A stretch of 64,000 bases of DNA from assembly GCF_009760925.1 (NCBI RefSeq), contig NZ_VRLV01000019.1, positions 1-64,000 of the forward strand. The letters run 5' to 3'. The notes under the pieces are model-generated. The model saw nothing but the letters and a program-made list of their open reading frames with translations. It searched no databases and was not told the DNA's origin. Every line of letters begins with the position of its first letter. The first letter of the stretch is position 1. Position numbers and translations under genes: made by a program. This stretch comes from Nonomuraea typhae (GTDB taxonomy: Bacteria > Actinomycetota > Actinomycetes > Streptosporangiales > Streptosporangiaceae). Of the stretch, positions 35,424 to 43,669 are shown piece after piece.

Positions 35424-36122
35424 ATGCAGGCTTCGGTATGGACCCGGCCGCAGAAGAAGGCCCTCAGCCGCGAGCAGATCGTCACCGCCGCCATGCGCAT
35501 CCTCGACACCGAGGGCCTGGACGCCCTGAGCATGCGCCGCCTGGGCACCGAGCTCGGCGCCGCCGCCACCTCCTTCTACCGGCACGTGGCCAGCAAGGAC
35601 GAGCTCGTGGAGCTGGTCGTGGACGAGATCTACGGCGAGATAGAGATCCCGCACCCCGCCGACCCCGTCGACTGGCGCAGCGCCGCCGAGGGATGCGCCC
35701 ACAGCCTGCGCGCGGCCATCCTGCGCCACCCCTGGTTCGTGCTGGTGTTCGGCGCCTCCGGCATGTCCTACCTGGGCCCCAACACCATGGGCAAGACCGA
35801 CGAGATGATCGGCATCCTGGAAACCGCCGGCTTCACCCTCGAGACGGCCGACAAGGCGATGAGCACGGTCGTCGCCTACGTCATCGGCGTCACCACCAGC
35901 GAGGCCGCCACTCTGTCGCTGCTGGCCCGCACCGGCCTGAGCGAGCAGGAGTGGCTGGAGCACGTGTGGCCGGCCGCCGAGGAGGCGGCCCAGCCGTACC
36001 CCCGGTTGCGCAGGCTCTACGCGGCCCAGCGTGACGCCAGCGCGAAGGACGACCGGGAAGACCAGTTCTCCTTCGGCCTGCGCCACATCCTGGCCAGCCT
36101 GGAGGCGACCAGAACCGCGTGA
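35424..36122 (+). CDS. TetR-family transcriptional regulator
   Basis: 232 residues. Helix-turn-helix at 16-62 (REQIVTAAMRILDTEGLDAL, MRRLGTELGAAATSFYRHVA, SKDELVELVVDEI). The C-terminal ligand domain resembles the Tet-repressor type C domain found in many actinobacterial drug-efflux regulators. GGGAGGGG lies just upstream of the ATG. It likely controls itself and the divergent DUF4097 gene; TACAC and TGTACA elements fill the 71-bp gap. Confidence 0.9.
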   Translation: MQASVWTRPQKKALSREQIVTAAMRILDTEGLDALSMRRLGTELGAAATSFYRHVASKDELVELVVDEIYGEIEIPHPADPVDWRSAAEGCAHSLRAAILRHPWFVLVFGASGMSYLGPNTMGKTDEMIGILETAGFTLETADKAMSTVVAYVIGVTTSEAATLSLLARTGLSEQEWLEHVWPAAEEAAQPYPRLRRLYAAQRDASAKDDREDQFSFGLRHILASLEATRTA

Positions 36123-36127
36123 ACCCC

Positions 36128-36146
36128 CGCCCGCGGTGAGCGGGCG
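36128..36146. terminator. Short GC hairpin between convergent genes
   Basis: CGCCCGC-ggtga-GCGGGCG, 5 bp after the TetR stop and 20 bp before the stop of the convergent small membrane gene. It has no T-run. Confidence 0.45.
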
Positions 36147-36165
36147 AGGTGGGCCACGGCCGGGT

Positions 36166-36426
36166 TCAGCCTGCTTCCCCCGACCCTCGTTCGCGCTGGC
36201 CGCGCACGGCCAGCACCATGTCCACGACGGTCACCACGATCACCACGCCGGCCGCGATCGTGAGCACCGGAGCACCCACGAACAGGCCGATCACGCCGAT
36301 CACGACCGCGAAGATCAGGACGAACGAACCCACCCTGACGTGCACCACGTCGCGCGGGGTCGCTTCGGCCTCGGGCTTGCCCTCGGGCGTCCGGCCGGGC
36401 GGGCGATAGTCTTCGTCACGTGCCAT
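36166..36426 (-). CDS. Small two-helix membrane protein
   Basis: 86 residues. A charged N-terminus of about 30 residues (MARDEDYRPPGRTPEGKPEA) is followed by two hydrophobic helices (about 34-50 and 54-72) and a short charged tail. I do not recognise a family. It starts 9 bp after the stop of the PRC-barrel gene, so the two are probably co-transcribed. Confidence 0.65.
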   Translation of the reverse strand: MARDEDYRPPGRTPEGKPEAEATPRDVVHVRVGSFVLIFAVVIGVIGLFVGAPVLTIAAGVVIVVTVVDMVLAVRGQRERGSGEAG

Positions 36427-36435
36427 GGCGGAACC

Positions 36436-36816
36436 TCACATCGGGCCGGGGCCGTCGGGCGGGAGCTTGCCGTAGTACGAACTGAGCTGGTCCCGGTAGA
36501 CGCTCTCCTTGTAGGAGGACCCGTCGAACTCGGGAGCATCCTTGATCTCCCGCTTCGTGCGGGAGACGTGGACCCTGCGCTCCTGCGGATCGATCCGGGT
36601 GACGACGCCGGCCGGAAGCATGACCTTCTTGCCGAAGATCCACGGCCCGGTGTCGACGACGAGGTAACTCTCACCGACCTCGTAGGTGGCCTCGTCGATC
36701 GAGCCGATCTTGCCGTCGGTGGCCTCCACGGCGTATCCGACCAGATCCATGAGGTCGCCGCCGGTGCCGTACACGTCATTACGGAATGCCCAGATGCCTG
36801 GGTCGGGTTGCATCAT
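36436..36816 (-). CDS. PRC-barrel domain protein
   Basis: 126 residues. The central segment (DLVGYAVEATDGKIGSIDEA, YLVVDTGPWIFGKKVMLPAG, VHVSRTKREIKDAPEFDGSS) is the typical PRC-barrel beta fold, here a stand-alone stress-associated type. The final 25 residues are polar. The ATG has an AGGAAAGGAGC-type ribosome binding site. PRC-barrels mediate protein contacts; the partner is unknown, possibly the adjacent membrane protein. Confidence 0.85.
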   Translation of the reverse strand: MMQPDPGIWAFRNDVYGTGGDLMDLVGYAVEATDGKIGSIDEATYEVGESYLVVDTGPWIFGKKVMLPAGVVTRIDPQERRVHVSRTKREIKDAPEFDGSSYKESVYRDQLSSYYGKLPPDGPGPM

Positions 36817-36861
36817 GACCGCTCCTTTCCTGAACCGGTGCGGCTACCCGCGGTCGGGGCG

Positions 36862-38470
36862 TTAAACGGCGATCGTCGCCGTCCAGGAGGCGCCGTCACG
36901 CTCCGGAAGGTCGAAGACGAGCACGTGGTGATTCCAGGTGACGGTGACCCGGGCCAGGTCCATGCGGGGGTCGGCGACGGTGACCGTGGCGGTGCCGTCG
37001 CCCCTATCGCGGACGAGCACGGCGCAGGGGTCCGAGGCCGTCAGAGGGCCTGCCGTACCCGGTTGCCAGAAGGCGGCGGCGGTCAGCCCCAGGGACGGCA
37101 CATGCACGGCCTGCTGCCGGGAGGTGTTGGCCAGCACGCTCAGCCGCCGGGGGCCTCGCGACCCGGGGATCAGCGCGTAGGCATAGGAGGCGTCCACCGG
37201 ATCGACGCCGTGGTCCAGCCAGAGCATGACGTGCCCGTTGTCCCTGCCCAGCCGGAGGGAGCCGTCCAGGATCTGGTAGCCGGCGTGGCCCTCCAGGTGG
37301 TACCAGCCCGCCCGCCGGTCCACGGTCAGTACGGCGTCGCCGCGCCGGTTGTCCACGATCGTCTCGACCGGGACGCCGTCGGAGCAGGTGATCCCGGCAC
37401 CCAGGCAGAGCACGGCGTCATCCAGGAAGAACCACGACTTGAACGCCTCCAGCGTGCTCTCCAGGCCGGACAGGTGCTGCCCGGCGACCGCGTAGACGCC
37501 GTCGGTGGCGCCGCCCACCCAGCGCCACGGGGTGGTCGTCTCGCCCCACGCGGCCCCCGCGCCGTCGGGCAGGCGGCGGGTGGAGACGGTCGTGCCGGGC
37601 AGGCGGTAGGGGTCCACGCTCTGCCAGAAGCCACCGGAGTAGTGCCCGGCCTGACCGGGCGGTCACCGTGTCGTCGTCCAGCAGGCCCCAGCCCTTGACC
37701 AGGCCGCGCCAGCGGGCCCGCTCGGCCGGGGTGGCGGTCTCGCCCATCAGGAGCACGGCCGCGGCGATCTCGCGGGCCCGTCGCCGGTCGCCGGACGGGC
37801 TCCTGGCGATGCCCCTGCCGCGGACGAGGTCCATGCAGCGGCCCTGGTGGATGAAGGGGGCGAAGGACCTTTCGACGCTGTCGTGGACGATCTGCCGGTC
37901 GCGCACCTGCCACGGGGTGCCGTGCAGCACCGAGAAGAGCCTGGCCAGGCCGGTCAGCAGCACCGCGCCGTAGCCGCCCTGGTAGGGGATCCAGGTGTGC
38001 TGGATGAACGAGCCGTCGCGGTGGAAGCCGTCGCCCTCGGTGACGTAGCGCAGGACCGGCGCCAGCCCGGCCACCGCCCGTGCCGCCCTGCCGTGGTCGC
38101 CGGCCAGGACGGCGCGCAGCAGGAGCACCGTGCACAGGTCCACCCGGTTGGCCCCGGTCGAGGTGCCGGAGTAGTCGTCCAGCACCGATTCGGGCACGAA
38201 GTGGTCGATCGCCTCCAGGAGCAGGGTGCCCCGGTAGCCGGTGCGGACGGCCGAGTCCAGGAGCTTTTTGGGCAGGCCGATCCGCCAGCGCCACCAGTTG
38301 CCCTCCGCGGGGGCTCCGGGAGCGTAGTGCCGCCGGATAAATCCGTCGATATCCCTGATAACCGGTCCCGATGGCAGCTCCTGCCACCGCCGCCGGATCA
38401 CCGAGAACCAGTCCTCCCCCGGTAACCACGCGGCCGCCGCCAGCCCGAGGAACGTACGTCTGGAGGGCAC
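36862..38470 (-). pseudogene. Polysaccharide lyase family 8 gene, frameshifted and internally deleted
   Basis: Two frames together encode one PL8-type lyase (hyaluronate/chondroitin/xanthan lyase family, beta-elimination of uronic-acid polysaccharides). The N-terminal frame (from 38470) has a twin-arginine-like leader (MPSRRTFLGLAAAAW) and the catalytic signatures TGANRVD and DGSFIQHTWIPYQGGYG. The C-terminal frame resumes at GHYSGGFWQSVDPYRLPGTT and carries the beta domains to the stop at 36862. The shift lies at about 37645-37662. The combined product, about 535 residues, is far below the usual 750-800. Segments expected before EGNWWRW and between GLLDDDT and GHYSGGFW (including the conserved NGEN region) are missing, so deletion rather than a simple sequencing slip is likely. 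Confidence 0.8.
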
Positions 38471-38473
38471 CGG

Positions 38474-39493
38474 CTACTCCGGGAAGGTCGCGGTCACGAC
38501 CCAGCGCTCGCCGTCACGCCCGTAGGCCAGGGCGCCGCCGTACGCCTCCAGGTCGGCGGCCAGGCTCCGCAGGCCGTACCCACCGCTGGGGGAAGACGGG
38601 CCGGTGGGACCGCTGGCGATCGTCAGCACCCGCCCCGCGACCGCGAACTCCACCCACGCCCCGCCGTGCCGCAGCGCGTTGGTGGCCGCCTCCCCGACCA
38701 GCCGGTGGAAGAACTCCTCCAGCGGCGGCGGCAGGTCCAGATCCGGTACGGCGGGCACGGCGAGACCGGCGGCGCGCAGCCGGTCGAGGTGCGCGGCGAG
38801 TTCCTGCCCGGCGTGGGCGGCGGCCCTGCCGTCCAGGTCGGCGATGGCCTCGCGGACCTCGGCCAGCGCCACCCGGCCCGCGCTCAGCACGCGGTCCACC
38901 CGCTCCCGCTCGGGCGGCGCGAAGGTCGCGGTGTGCCGCAGCGCCTCGGTCTGCACGAGCATGACGGTGACCGTGGCGGCCAGGTTGTCGTGCAGTCTGC
39001 GGGCCAGCCGTTCGCGCTCGGCCGACTCCGCGCGCAGCCGGGCGTTCTGGGCGGCGGCGGAGGCGAGCGCGGCCCGTTCGCGGGCGTGCTGGCCGCGTTC
39101 GACGCCCATCACCCACACCACGCCGAACGACACGAGGCTGACCAGCCCGCCTTCGACCGGGCCGCGCAGGGTGGCGTCCGAGACCGACAACGCCAGCCCG
39201 GCGGCGGCGCACAGCCCCAGCCGCACGCCACGGCCGCCGCTCGCGGCCGCGGCGTGCAGCGCCAGCATGGCGGGCAGGTAGCCGACCACCCGCCACATCC
39301 CGAGCCGCAGGTGCACCAGCGTCGCCAGCGCGACCACGACGAGCACGAGGGCGGGATGCCCGCGCCGCCAGAGCAGCGGCAGGATCTGCGCCACGCCGAG
39401 CGGAACGGTGACGACCGTGCCGCTGATCGCGAAGAGCCCGGTCAGGAGGGCGGCGAGCGAGAGTTCCAGCCACAACCGGGCATCTCGTACCAT
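38474..39493 (-). CDS. Two-component sensor histidine kinase (HisKA_3)
   Basis: 339 residues. Four to five membrane helices in the first 130 residues, no extracellular sensor domain, then the HisKA_3 dimerisation helix with phospho-acceptor H168 (ERLARRLHDNLAA) and a HATPase domain with N272 (GEAATNALRHGG) and SGGYGLRSL. This is the NarL/LuxR-linked kinase class. The ATG at 39493 is only 7 bp from the GTG of its divergent response regulator, with no ribosome binding site between. The stop lies 4 bp before the start of the decayed lyase gene. Confidence 0.92.
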   Translation of the reverse strand: MVRDARLWLELSLAALLTGLFAISGTVVTVPLGVAQILPLLWRRGHPALVLVVVALATLVHLRLGMWRVVGYLPAMLALHAAAASGGRGVRLGLCAAAGLALSVSDATLRGPVEGGLVSLVSFGVVWVMGVERGQHARERAALASAAAQNARLRAESAERERLARRLHDNLAATVTVMLVQTEALRHTATFAPPERERVDRVLSAGRVALAEVREAIADLDGRAAAHAGQELAAHLDRLRAAGLAVPAVPDLDLPPPLEEFFHRLVGEAATNALRHGGAWVEFAVAGRVLTIASGPTGPSSPSGGYGLRSLAADLEAYGGALAYGRDGERWVVTATFPE

Positions 39494-39500
39494 CGGCCGC

Positions 39501-40106
39501 GTGATCAGGCTCGTCATCGTGGATGACCAGGCGCTCGTCCGAGAGGGCATGTCCCTCATTCTCGGGGCACAACCGGACATCGAGGTGGTCGCCGCGGTGG
39601 CCGACGGCCCCGGACTGCTCGCCGTGCTCCCCGAGGCGCGCGCGGACGTCATCCTCCTCGACCTGTACCTGCCGGGCGCGGACGGCATCGCGCTGCTGCG
39701 CGAGCACCTGCCGCGCCCGCGCCCGCGGGTGCTCATGCTGACCACGGTCGGCCGCACGTCGGAGATCCAGCGCGCCCTGGCCGCCGGGGCGGACGGCTTC
39801 GTCCTGAAGGACGCCACCGGCGAGGAGCTGGCCGCGGCGGTCCGGGGGGTGCACGGCGGCGTCACCACGCTCAGCACCTCGGCCTCCCGGCTGCTGGCCA
39901 GGGTCCGCCCGCCGGGCCTGGACGCGCTGACGCCGCGTGAGCGCGAGGTGCTGGAGCTGATCGCCCGGGGCCTGTCCAACCAGGAGATCGCCGCCGCGCT
40001 CGGCGGGCTGGCGGAGCGCACCGTGAAGGCGCACGTCAGCAACGTGCTGGCCAAGCTCGGCGTGCGCAGCAGGGCCCAGGCGGCGCTGCTCGTCCCAAGG
40101 GACTAG
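39501..40106 (+). CDS. Response regulator, NarL/FixJ family
   Basis: 201 residues. Receiver domain with D9, D10, phospho-acceptor D54 (LLDLYLPG), T81 and K103; LuxR-type helix-turn-helix at the C-terminus (LTPREREVLELIARGLSNQE, then KAHVSNVLAKLGVRSRAQA). The receiver begins right at the GTG start, so no later start is possible and the mRNA is probably leaderless. Its partner kinase is encoded back to back. Targets are unknown. Confidence 0.94.
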   Translation: MIRLVIVDDQALVREGMSLILGAQPDIEVVAAVADGPGLLAVLPEARADVILLDLYLPGADGIALLREHLPRPRPRVLMLTTVGRTSEIQRALAAGADGFVLKDATGEELAAAVRGVHGGVTTLSTSASRLLARVRPPGLDALTPREREVLELIARGLSNQEIAAALGGLAERTVKAHVSNVLAKLGVRSRAQAALLVPRD

Positions 40107-40154
40107 TCCCTTCGCCGGTTGTCGCGGGCCCGGCGGGCGGCGATCCTCGTGCGG

Positions 40155-41102
40155 GTGTCCAGACGCCGCGTGTTCCTTCTCGCCCTCCTGCTGTTCGCCG
40201 TGCTCGTCTTCGCCGGCAACCGATCGTGGAGCACCCCGGACGGGCCGCCGTTGCTGCTGGCCCACCGCGGCATGGCGCAGACGTTCGGCTTCGCGGGCAT
40301 CACCGGCGACACCTGTACGGCACAGCGCATCCACCCGCCCGCGCACGGGTACCTGGAGAACACGATCCCGTCGATGCGCGCCGCCTTCGCGGCCGGGGCG
40401 GACGTGGTGGAGTTCGACGTCCAGGTGACCAAGGACGACGAGATCGCCGTCTTCCACGACCACCTGCTGGAATGCCGCACGAACGGCACCGGGAAGGTGC
40501 GCGACCACACCCTGGCCGAGCTGCGCCGCCTGGACGTCGGCTTCGGCTACACCGCCGACGGCGGCGCGAGCTTTCCCTTCCGCGGCAAGGGCGTGGGCCT
40601 GATGCCGACGCTGGAGGAGGTCCTGGCCGCCTTCCCCGGCCGGGAGCTGCTGCTGCACATCAAGAGCGACGACCCGGCCGACGGCGGGAAGATCGCCGCC
40701 CGGCTCACGCCCGCGCAGCGCGCGAAGGTCACCGTCTACGGCGGGGACGCCTCGGTGGCCGCCTACGCCGCCGAGGCGCCGGGCGCCCGGGTCGCCTCGG
40801 CGGCGATCATGAGGGGCTGCGGGATGCGGTACCTGGCGGTCGGCTGGACCGGCGCGGTCCCGGGCGCCTGCGCCAACATCCAGCTCCACGTGCCGGAGAG
40901 CTATGCGCCCTTCCTGTGGGGCTGGCCGCACAAGTTCGTCGAGCGCATGCGCGCGCACGGCACCCGGGTCATCCTGGTCGCGGGCGACGGCGGCTGGTCG
41001 GAGGGCTTCGACTCCGCTGCCGACGTGAAGCGCCTGCCCGGCGGCTTCACCGGTGGCGTCTGGACGAACCGCATCGAGGTCGTGGAACCCCTGCTGCGCT
41101 AG
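40155..41102 (+). CDS. Membrane-anchored glycerophosphodiester phosphodiesterase
   Basis: About 315 residues: a basic N-terminus, one membrane segment or uncleaved signal (VFLLALLLFAVLVFAG), then a GDPD TIM barrel. Catalytic features: LLLAHRGM, YLENTIPSMRAAFAAGADVV followed by EFDVQ, and FHDHLLECRTNGTG. It hydrolyses glycerophosphodiesters to glycerol 3-phosphate and an alcohol outside the membrane. The start is uncertain (GTG 40155 or 40149; no strong ribosome binding site). The stop overlaps that of the convergent gene by 4 bp (CTAG). Confidence 0.88.
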   Translation: MSRRRVFLLALLLFAVLVFAGNRSWSTPDGPPLLLAHRGMAQTFGFAGITGDTCTAQRIHPPAHGYLENTIPSMRAAFAAGADVVEFDVQVTKDDEIAVFHDHLLECRTNGTGKVRDHTLAELRRLDVGFGYTADGGASFPFRGKGVGLMPTLEEVLAAFPGRELLLHIKSDDPADGGKIAARLTPAQRAKVTVYGGDASVAAYAAEAPGARVASAAIMRGCGMRYLAVGWTGAVPGACANIQLHVPESYAPFLWGWPHKFVERMRAHGTRVILVAGDGGWSEGFDSAADVKRLPGGFTGGVWTNRIEVVEPLLR

Positions 41103-42610
41103 CCGTACTCGGCCAGGAACTCCGTCAGGGGGCGCACGTGCCGGTCCGGGTCGCGCCAGCGCGCCTGCAGGTCCTCCAGCAGGTGCCGCTCGGCCACGAG
41201 CGCGCCGTCGCGCCACAGGCGGACCACCGGGTGCAGGAAGGCGCTCTCGGCGGCCCGCTCCGGCTCCGGGTGACGCCGGATGGCGAACACGTCCGGCTGG
41301 TCGCGCGGCCCCCAGCGCAGCGTGAGCGTGTACAGGTGGCCGAAGCGCTCGGTGGCGTAGTCCTCGGGCAGGTCCTCGTAGTGCTCGATCCGGCCGTCCT
41401 CGATCACGTAGGCGTCACACAGGTACTCGAACTGCGTCCACAGCGCTGAGCTCCAGTTGACCCGATCCAGCATGTCGGCGCACAGCTCGTCCGGCTTGAC
41501 CGGCGCCGGCCGGCCGGCCAGCGGGATCCCGTCGAAGCGCTCGGCCAGCAGCCGGTCGAGCGTGCGCAGGTTGTAGCGGAACCCGTCGATGAACGCCGAC
41601 GAGGCGTGCTTGACGTCCCGCCCCTGCATCAGCGTCCCGGCGAAGTAGAGCCCGTCGAGGTTGACCGATCGGAAGTCGGGCCGGATGGCCGGGATCCTGC
41701 CGTTCTCGTGCAGGTACGGCCGGCAGCCCGCGCCGAAGACGCCGGTGTCCATGGTGAACCCGGTGCACCGCAGGACCACGTCGTAGTCCAGCAGCGCCTT
41801 CTCCCCTTCGGCCAGTGTGTAGGAGATGGCCACCTTGAAGCCGTCGCCTTCGGGCCAGATCCGGTCGATCTCGCACTCCAGGACCCCGTGCAGCGTCTTG
41901 AACCAGTAGCTGTCGAGGAAGGCCCCGTACTGTCCGCGCACGTCTCCGGGATGTTTGCTCTTCCAGGCCAGCCGTAAGGGGTGCGGGCTGGCCAGGTGGA
42001 CGATGTCGGCGTGGCCGAGCAGCGCCTGGGCCGTCTCGAAGGCCGAGTTGCCCTTGCCGATGACCAGCACCCGCTGCCCGGCGTAGGCGGCGCCGTCGGT
42101 GACCATGTCCTCATAGCCCACCGCATGCTCAATACCCGAAATTTCCGGAATGTACGGCCCGCCCCACCCGGTCGCCATGACCAGGCACTCCGCCCGATAC
42201 ACCTCGTCACCGGCACGCACCACGAAGCCGCGCCCGTCCCGCTCCACCGAGGAGACCGGCGCCGAGTACCGCACGTTGAGCTCGTGCCCGGCGGCGAAGT
42301 CGGCGAGGTAGCGGACCATGTCGCCGGCCGACGGATAGTACTCGCCCGTGTAGCGCGGGAACTGCAGCTCCGGCGCGTCGTTGAGCAGCGAGTTCCAGTC
42401 CCAGCGCAGCCGGATCTCCGGATCGTCGTCCCCGACGTGCACCTTGTTCAGCGAGATCAGCTTGCGGTGCCGCGGGTAGTGACGGAAGAAGGCGCCCGGG
42501 GCGGCGTCCCGCTCCAGCGTCAGATAGTCCGCCCCGCGGCGGTGAAGGAAGTAGCTGAGCTGGAGGCCGCCGGGCCCGGCGCCGACGACGAGGTAACGGT
42601 GGCTCTGCAC
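41099..42610 (-). CDS. FAD/NAD(P)-binding flavin monooxygenase-like oxidoreductase
   Basis: 503 residues. Two dinucleotide-binding motifs: VVGAGPGGLQLSYFLHRRG (FAD, residues about 7-25) and VLVIGKGNSAFE (NADPH). Further features are YTGEYYPSAGDMVRYLADFA, ATGWGG and LRCTGFTMDTGVF. The arrangement is that of class B flavoprotein monooxygenases or related disulfide-type oxidoreductases (FOXRED2-like). No signal peptide. The substrate is unknown. The DUF1702 gene lies 57 bp upstream on the same strand and may be co-transcribed, hinting at a shared pathway. Confidence 0.85.
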   Translation of the reverse strand: MQSHRYLVVGAGPGGLQLSYFLHRRGADYLTLERDAAPGAFFRHYPRHRKLISLNKVHVGDDDPEIRLRWDWNSLLNDAPELQFPRYTGEYYPSAGDMVRYLADFAAGHELNVRYSAPVSSVERDGRGFVVRAGDEVYRAECLVMATGWGGPYIPEISGIEHAVGYEDMVTDGAAYAGQRVLVIGKGNSAFETAQALLGHADIVHLASPHPLRLAWKSKHPGDVRGQYGAFLDSYWFKTLHGVLECEIDRIWPEGDGFKVAISYTLAEGEKALLDYDVVLRCTGFTMDTGVFGAGCRPYLHENGRIPAIRPDFRSVNLDGLYFAGTLMQGRDVKHASSAFIDGFRYNLRTLDRLLAERFDGIPLAGRPAPVKPDELCADMLDRVNWSSALWTQFEYLCDAYVIEDGRIEHYEDLPEDYATERFGHLYTLTLRWGPRDQPDVFAIRRHPEPERAAESAFLHPVVRLWRDGALVAERHLLEDLQARWRDPDRHVRPLTEFLAEYG

Positions 42611-42667
42611 ACCCGCAGGTTCGGTGAGCCTGCCCGCAAGGTCAACCCCCGGCGATCTCCGCCCAGC

Positions 42668-43573
42668 TCACAGCCACTCGATCCGCGCGTTCCGCCGCGA
42701 GCCCCACAACCGGCGCACCTCCGCCTGCCACCGCATGTACTCCTCCGGGCCGCCGCCCCGGCCGCGCCGCGCCTCCTCGGTCCAGGCCGCCGCCCGCTCG
42801 CAGGCCGTCCCGGCCAGGATCTCGGCCGCCTGCTCCGTGTGGCCGGGGACGAAACCCGCGCGCACCCTGGCCGCCGCCGCGAACACCGCGCCCTGGGCCA
42901 GATCCGCCCGGTTCTCGCCGGCGTGGCGGGCCAGCCGTACCAGGTCGTCGGAGGTGGCGCCGCCCACGTAGGCGGCGGCCAGGCCCGCGCCCGCCCACAG
43001 GTCGGCGTGCCGGTCGAGCGGGAAGGCGGCGATCGTGGTGGCGACCGCCTCCACGTCCGCGCACTCCCGGAACCAGACCGCCCGGCCGTAGCCCTGGTCG
43101 CGGATGGCCCGCCGGACGCCGTTCGACGTCAGGCCCACCGGCTGGCGGAAGAACGCCTGGTGGAAGCCGTAGCCGTCCCACGTCAGCCAGCGCAGCAGCG
43201 GATCCAGCGCCCCCGGCAGGCGCAGCGGCCGCAGCCGCAACCGGGCGAACGCCCAGCCGGCGCCCATGTGGACGAGGTAGGGATGGTCGCGGCCCGGGCC
43301 GGCCAGCAGCGCCGCCAGCCGCCTGCCCCGCGACAACGTCAGCACGTCGTGCACGACACACGCCACCGCCGCGCCCTCGCAGGCGTATCCCCACATCTCC
43401 GGCGCGATGCCGGAGAGGAGGTCCAGCCCGTCGAGGCCCGCCTCGTTCACCACGTTGAACCCGGCCAGCAAGGTCAGCCCGGCGGCCTCCAGCCGGCCAC
43501 GCGCGGGCCCGAGCCGGAAGCCGCGGCGGACGAAGTCGATCTGCCCGACATCTTGGTACAGGAGCTTTCTCAT
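42668..43573 (-). CDS. DUF1702 family protein
   Basis: 301 residues from ATG 43573, with GGAGGG 4-5 nt upstream. Pattern FVRRGFRLGPARGRLEAAGLT, GLDLLSGIAPEMWGYACEGA, DGYGFHQAFFRQP and LWAGAGLAAAYVGGAT are typical of DUF1702, a family best known from enediyne natural-product clusters, where it occurs as a pair next to the polyketide synthase. Here it stands alone, beside a flavin oxidoreductase, with no polyketide synthase in reach. Function unknown. Confidence 0.85.
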   Translation of the reverse strand: MRKLLYQDVGQIDFVRRGFRLGPARGRLEAAGLTLLAGFNVVNEAGLDGLDLLSGIAPEMWGYACEGAAVACVVHDVLTLSRGRRLAALLAGPGRDHPYLVHMGAGWAFARLRLRPLRLPGALDPLLRWLTWDGYGFHQAFFRQPVGLTSNGVRRAIRDQGYGRAVWFRECADVEAVATTIAAFPLDRHADLWAGAGLAAAYVGGATSDDLVRLARHAGENRADLAQGAVFAAAARVRAGFVPGHTEQAAEILAGTACERAAAWTEEARRGRGGGPEEYMRWQAEVRRLWGSRRNARIEWL

Positions 43574-43669
43574 GCGTCCCTCCGGCGACGAAGCTAGGGA
43601 CGTCACAGAGCATGAACAAGCATGCGCGGAGCGGGCACACGATCGCATGAGGCGTTTATCGCCACAGCA

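Noticed and set aside
42668-43573. Enediyne biosynthetic cluster
   Set aside because: DUF1702 alone is not sufficient. No polyketide synthase, thioesterase or second DUF1702 gene is found on either side within the window.
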